Below, piece after piece: positions 60,940 to 64,000 of a DNA stretch of 64,000 bases (positions are counted from its first letter, which is position 1; every line of letters starts with the position of its first letter). A program made the position numbers and the translations under genes. This DNA comes from Chryseobacterium sp. MYb7 (lineage in GTDB: Bacteria > Bacteroidota > Bacteroidia > Flavobacteriales > Weeksellaceae). The DNA is taken from positions 30,102 to 94,101 of the forward strand of contig NZ_PCOU01000023.1 of the NCBI RefSeq assembly GCF_002979455.1, in the 5' to 3' direction. Below the pieces are notes generated by a model. It ran no database searches and was not told where the DNA came from. It saw only the letters and a program-made list of their open reading frames with translations.

Positions 60940-63672
60940 ATGGATCTATTTATGTTAGTGCCAATTTTTGGTGTCGTGGCTTTACTTTACACATTTCTTC
61001 AGAGCAATTGGGTTAATAAACAGAATGCCGGAAATGAAAAAATGAAAATAATCAGCGGCCATATCGCAGACGGTGCAATGGCTTTTCTAAAGGCTGAATA
61101 CAAAATCTTAACGTACTTTGTTGTAGTAGTCGCCATTTTACTGGCAGTGATGGGCTCTACAAATGCTAACTCGCACTGGAGTATCGGAATTGCTTTTGCT
61201 GTTGGAGCTATTTTCTCTGCATCAGCAGGTTTTATCGGAATGAAAATCGCAACCAAAGCGAATGTGAGGACCGCAGAAGCAGCAAGAACTTCGTTGTCAA
61301 AAGCCCTTAAAGTCTCTTTTACAGGAGGTTCCGTAATGGGAATGGGAGTTGCCGGACTGGCAGTGTTAGGTTTAGGAGCTTTATTTCTTATTATTAAGCA
61401 GATTTTTGCACCTGAAGCCACAGTAGACTCTCATGAAATGGAAAAAACCATTGAGATTCTTACAGGATTTTCTCTTGGAGCTGAATCTATTGCCCTTTTT
61501 GCAAGAGTAGGAGGTGGTATTTATACAAAAGCTGCAGACGTAGGAGCCGACCTTGTTGGGAAAGTAGAAGCAGGAATTCCTGAAGATGATCCCCGAAACC
61601 CTGCTACCATTGCAGATAACGTGGGAGATAACGTAGGAGATGTTGCCGGAATGGGAGCCGACCTTTTCGGATCTTATGTGGCAACAGTTCTGGCAACGAT
61701 GGTGTTAGGCAGAGAAACAATTTCTGATGATGCATTCGGAGGTTTTGCACCGATACTTTTGCCGATGTTGATTGCAGGAACTGGAATTATATTTTCCATG
61801 ATTGGAACTTTATTTGTAAAAATTAATGATAATGAAGGTTCATCCACTTCAAGTGTGCAGAATGCATTAAACCTTGGAAACTGGGGGAGTATTGTGATTA
61901 CCGCTATCGCCTCTTACTTCCTGGTAACTTATATTCTTCCTGAAAAAATGGTTCTCAGAGGCCATGAATTTACTAAAATGGGAGTATTCGGAGCCATTAT
62001 GGTAGGGCTGGTAGTAGGAACTTTAATGAGTATTATTACAGAATATTATACCGCAATGGGTAAAAGACCGGTTTCCAGTATTGTGAGACAGTCTTCTACA
62101 GGCCATGCAACCAATATTATCGGCGGACTTTCCGTGGGGATGGAATCCACCTTGCTTCCGATTCTTGTACTTGCAGGTGGTATCTATGGTTCTTATCTGT
62201 GTGCCGGACTTTACGGAGTAGCTATTGCAGCAGCAGGAATGATGGCTACTACAGCAATGCAGCTTGCTATTGACGCTTTTGGGCCTATCGCAGATAATGC
62301 CGGTGGTATTGCTGAAATGAGTGAACTTCCTAAAGAAGTGAGAGAAAAAACAGATATTCTTGATGCCGTAGGAAATACAACTGCTGCTACCGGAAAAGGA
62401 TTTGCAATTGCTTCAGCTGCTTTGACAGCATTGGCTTTATTTGCGGCGTTTGTAGGAATTGCAGGAATTGACGGGATTGATATTTACAGAGCAGATGTTC
62501 TTGCAGGATTATTTGTTGGAGGAATGATTCCATTTATCTTCTCATCATTGGCGATTACGGCAGTGGGACAAGCTGCGATGGCAATGGTGGAGGAAGTAAG
62601 AAGGCAGTTCCGTGAAATTCCCGGAATTCTGGAAGGAAAAGCGCAGCCGGAATATGAAAAATGTGTAGCTATTTCTACAGATGCATCCATCAGAAAAATG
62701 ATGCTGCCAGGGGCTATAGCCATTGTTTCTCCATTATTAATCGGATTTATTTTCGGGCCTGAAGTATTGGGAGGATTCCTTGCTGGTGCTACCGTATGTG
62801 GTGTCCTGATGGGAATGTTCCAGAATAATGCAGGAGGTGCCTGGGATAATGCCAAAAAATCATTTGAAAAAGGTGTTGATATTAATGGGCAGACCTACTA
62901 CAAAGGTTCAGAACCTCACAAAGCATCCGTAACAGGAGATACGGTGGGAGATCCGTTTAAAGATACATCAGGACCATCTATGAACATCCTGATCAAATTA
63001 ATGTCAATTGTTTCATTGGTTATTGCACCTACTTTGGCTGTTTTGCATAAAGATAAAATTGAAGCGAACAGAAAAGCAAAAATTGAAAGTCTTACAGGGA
63101 TTGCTACCGCTGCAACAGGGGTAAATGGAGATACAAAAATCATTACTGCTGTTCCGGGAGAAATTAAAGGACACCTTAATGAAAGCGGTGACTTTGTGTA
63201 TGAAACCGGAAATATTCAGAAAATAAAGCTGGATGGAGGAAAAACGATTGCCATTGGAGATGGAAGCCAGCTTTATCAGCTTTATAATGTTGTTAAACAG
63301 AAAGATAAATCTGCATTGGACCCAAATAAATGGTACACGATTGAAAATCTATATTTTGAAACGGGTTCAAGTGATCTGAAAGCAGAATCCGTACTCCAGG
63401 TGAATACATTGGCTGAAATTTTAAATGCCTATCCGGATTTAAAAATTAAATTGGGTGGATATACAGATAACAGTGGTAATGAAGATAGCAATATCAAATT
63501 ATCTAATCTGAGAGCGCAAACCGCAAAATTGAAACTTCTTGAGTTAGGAATTTCGGCAGACAGAATTGAAGCAGAAGGATACGGATCACAGCATCCTGTA
63601 TGTGAAGCCAATGATACTGACGAGTGTAAAGCAAAAAACAGAAGAATTGATGTAAGAGTGTTAGATCTTTAA
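60940..63672 (+). CDS. hppA: Membrane-bound pyrophosphatase fused to a C-terminal OmpA-like domain
   Basis: This 910-residue protein has the 16-helix ion-pumping pyrophosphatase core (residues about 1-700). Active-site blocks include KAADVGADLVGKVEAGIPED and NVGDVAGMGADLFGS. GNTTAATGKG at residues 478-487 has Ala where K-independent forms have Lys, indicating the K-dependent class. After a linker, residues about 805-910 match an OmpA peptidoglycan-binding domain (NLYFETGSSDLK ... GYTDNSGNEDSN ... NRRIDVRV). The fusion is unusual. The pump would couple PPi hydrolysis to H or Na export and could be pinned to the cell wall. Confidence 0.93.
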   Translation: MDLFMLVPIFGVVALLYTFLQSNWVNKQNAGNEKMKIISGHIADGAMAFLKAEYKILTYFVVVVAILLAVMGSTNANSHWSIGIAFAVGAIFSASAGFIGMKIATKANVRTAEAARTSLSKALKVSFTGGSVMGMGVAGLAVLGLGALFLIIKQIFAPEATVDSHEMEKTIEILTGFSLGAESIALFARVGGGIYTKAADVGADLVGKVEAGIPEDDPRNPATIADNVGDNVGDVAGMGADLFGSYVATVLATMVLGRETISDDAFGGFAPILLPMLIAGTGIIFSMIGTLFVKINDNEGSSTSSVQNALNLGNWGSIVITAIASYFLVTYILPEKMVLRGHEFTKMGVFGAIMVGLVVGTLMSIITEYYTAMGKRPVSSIVRQSSTGHATNIIGGLSVGMESTLLPILVLAGGIYGSYLCAGLYGVAIAAAGMMATTAMQLAIDAFGPIADNAGGIAEMSELPKEVREKTDILDAVGNTTAATGKGFAIASAALTALALFAAFVGIAGIDGIDIYRADVLAGLFVGGMIPFIFSSLAITAVGQAAMAMVEEVRRQFREIPGILEGKAQPEYEKCVAISTDASIRKMMLPGAIAIVSPLLIGFIFGPEVLGGFLAGATVCGVLMGMFQNNAGGAWDNAKKSFEKGVDINGQTYYKGSEPHKASVTGDTVGDPFKDTSGPSMNILIKLMSIVSLVIAPTLAVLHKDKIEANRKAKIESLTGIATAATGVNGDTKIITAVPGEIKGHLNESGDFVYETGNIQKIKLDGGKTIAIGDGSQLYQLYNVVKQKDKSALDPNKWYTIENLYFETGSSDLKAESVLQVNTLAEILNAYPDLKIKLGGYTDNSGNEDSNIKLSNLRAQTAKLKLLELGISADRIEAEGYGSQHPVCEANDTDECKAKNRRIDVRVLDL

Positions 63673-63716
63673 AATCAATTTAAGAATAATTAAAAAGCAT
63701 CGCCCTGGCGGCAGTT

Positions 63717-63747
63717 ATGGTCGGAAGAAATTCCGGCCATATTTTTT
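63717..63747 (+). terminator. Terminator near the hppA end
   Basis: ATGGTCGGAA / TTCCGGCCAT (one G-T pair) is followed by ATTTTTT, about 45 bases after the hppA stop. It is close to the expected end of the transposon. Confidence 0.75.
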
Positions 63748-63751
63748 GTGT

Positions 63752-64000
63752 TTATGTTTTGAAGACTTTAGCAGGATCACCACCTGCAAAAAGGATTAGA
63801 ATAGCAGTAATCATATCGCGAAGTTCCATAGTAATGCGTCTCTTTGCCGTTTTGTATCCTAAGTCGTTTGCTTTTTTGTAGATCAATAACAACATAGAAG
63901 CGATCATCGTCATATAGACCATCACTTCAATTCCGTTTTTATTGAGCGAAACAAGATGGCTTAAATTCAACTCTTGTTTCATAAATCTGAAGAATACCTC
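63752..64000 (-). mobile_element. IS4-family-like transposase, C-terminal part cut by the window edge
   Basis: The frame on the minus strand is open to the window end and reads EVFFRFMKQELNLSHLVSLN near the edge, then VMVYMTMIASMLLLIYKKAN and GGDPAKVFKT at the stop. This resembles the C-terminal part of IS4-family DDE transposases in Bacteroidota. Only 82 residues are present, so completeness, ends and activity cannot be judged. The terminal repeat was not identified between 63673 and 63751. Confidence 0.75.

Overview
The window looks like a chromosome segment of a Chryseobacterium-type flavobacterium (Bacteroidota). The DNA is AT-rich and Shine-Dalgarno sites are essentially absent. Many genes follow a flavobacterial -7 box (TAnnTTTG). 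There is a SusD-type glycan locus, several proteins carry type IX secretion (T9SS) C-terminal sorting domains, and families largely confined to this group are present. No rRNA, tRNA or CRISPR array was seen.

Layout. 1-6755 is the 3' part of a polysaccharide utilisation locus: a truncated SusD, a GH30 lipoprotein, a GH3, a GH16 lipoprotein and a second GH30. The set suits a beta-1,3/beta-1,6-glucan. A convergent secreted DUF3472/ricin-B/T9SS protein follows. 8944-29527 is mostly housekeeping: fabI, tag, a nucleoside phosphorylase, gpmI, an acyl-ACP desaturase, map, era, an SMR exporter and a Crp-type regulator. Mixed in are secreted proteins: a YadA-head-like repeat protein, a di-haem peroxidase, a PhoX-like T9SS protein and an LRR protein. 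A 49-residue double-glycine-leader peptide gene lies at 29593-29742.

29862-44597 holds an S9 peptidase, a HAD hydrolase, a second Crp-type regulator, a GNAT enzyme, a MATE pump, a sigma-54 activator without a DNA-binding domain, a YggS protein and a polysaccharide deacetylase. A copper-handling group follows: a P1B ATPase with four N-terminal metal-binding modules, and an AraC-type regulator fused to a CxxC metal-binding-like domain. 44966-51630 has a glycine-rich RRM protein, a DUF4153/BlaI-like/PAP2 operon, and pdhA plus the E2 gene of pyruvate dehydrogenase without E1 beta. 51695-54150 is an accessory-looking island: an XRE regulator divergent from a lipoprotein with a JAMM-like motif and a small second lipoprotein, flanked by two identical terminator hairpins. 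54260-60579 carries lolD, an L,D-transpeptidase-like lipoprotein, radC, a FemAB-like protein, a PhyH dioxygenase, a polytopic protein and soluble pyrophosphatase. 60940-63672 is a membrane pyrophosphatase fused to an OmpA-like domain. The right edge cuts a transposase resembling the IS4 family.

Several unrelated families of intergenic repeats are scattered between genes. Many are built from a short word iterated on one arm and its reverse complement on the other. One two-copy family (4399-4457, 27166-27233) has a hairpin with two compensatory base-pair changes. Where a -7 box overlaps or lies downstream of the longest possible start codon, I moved the start to the next ATG.
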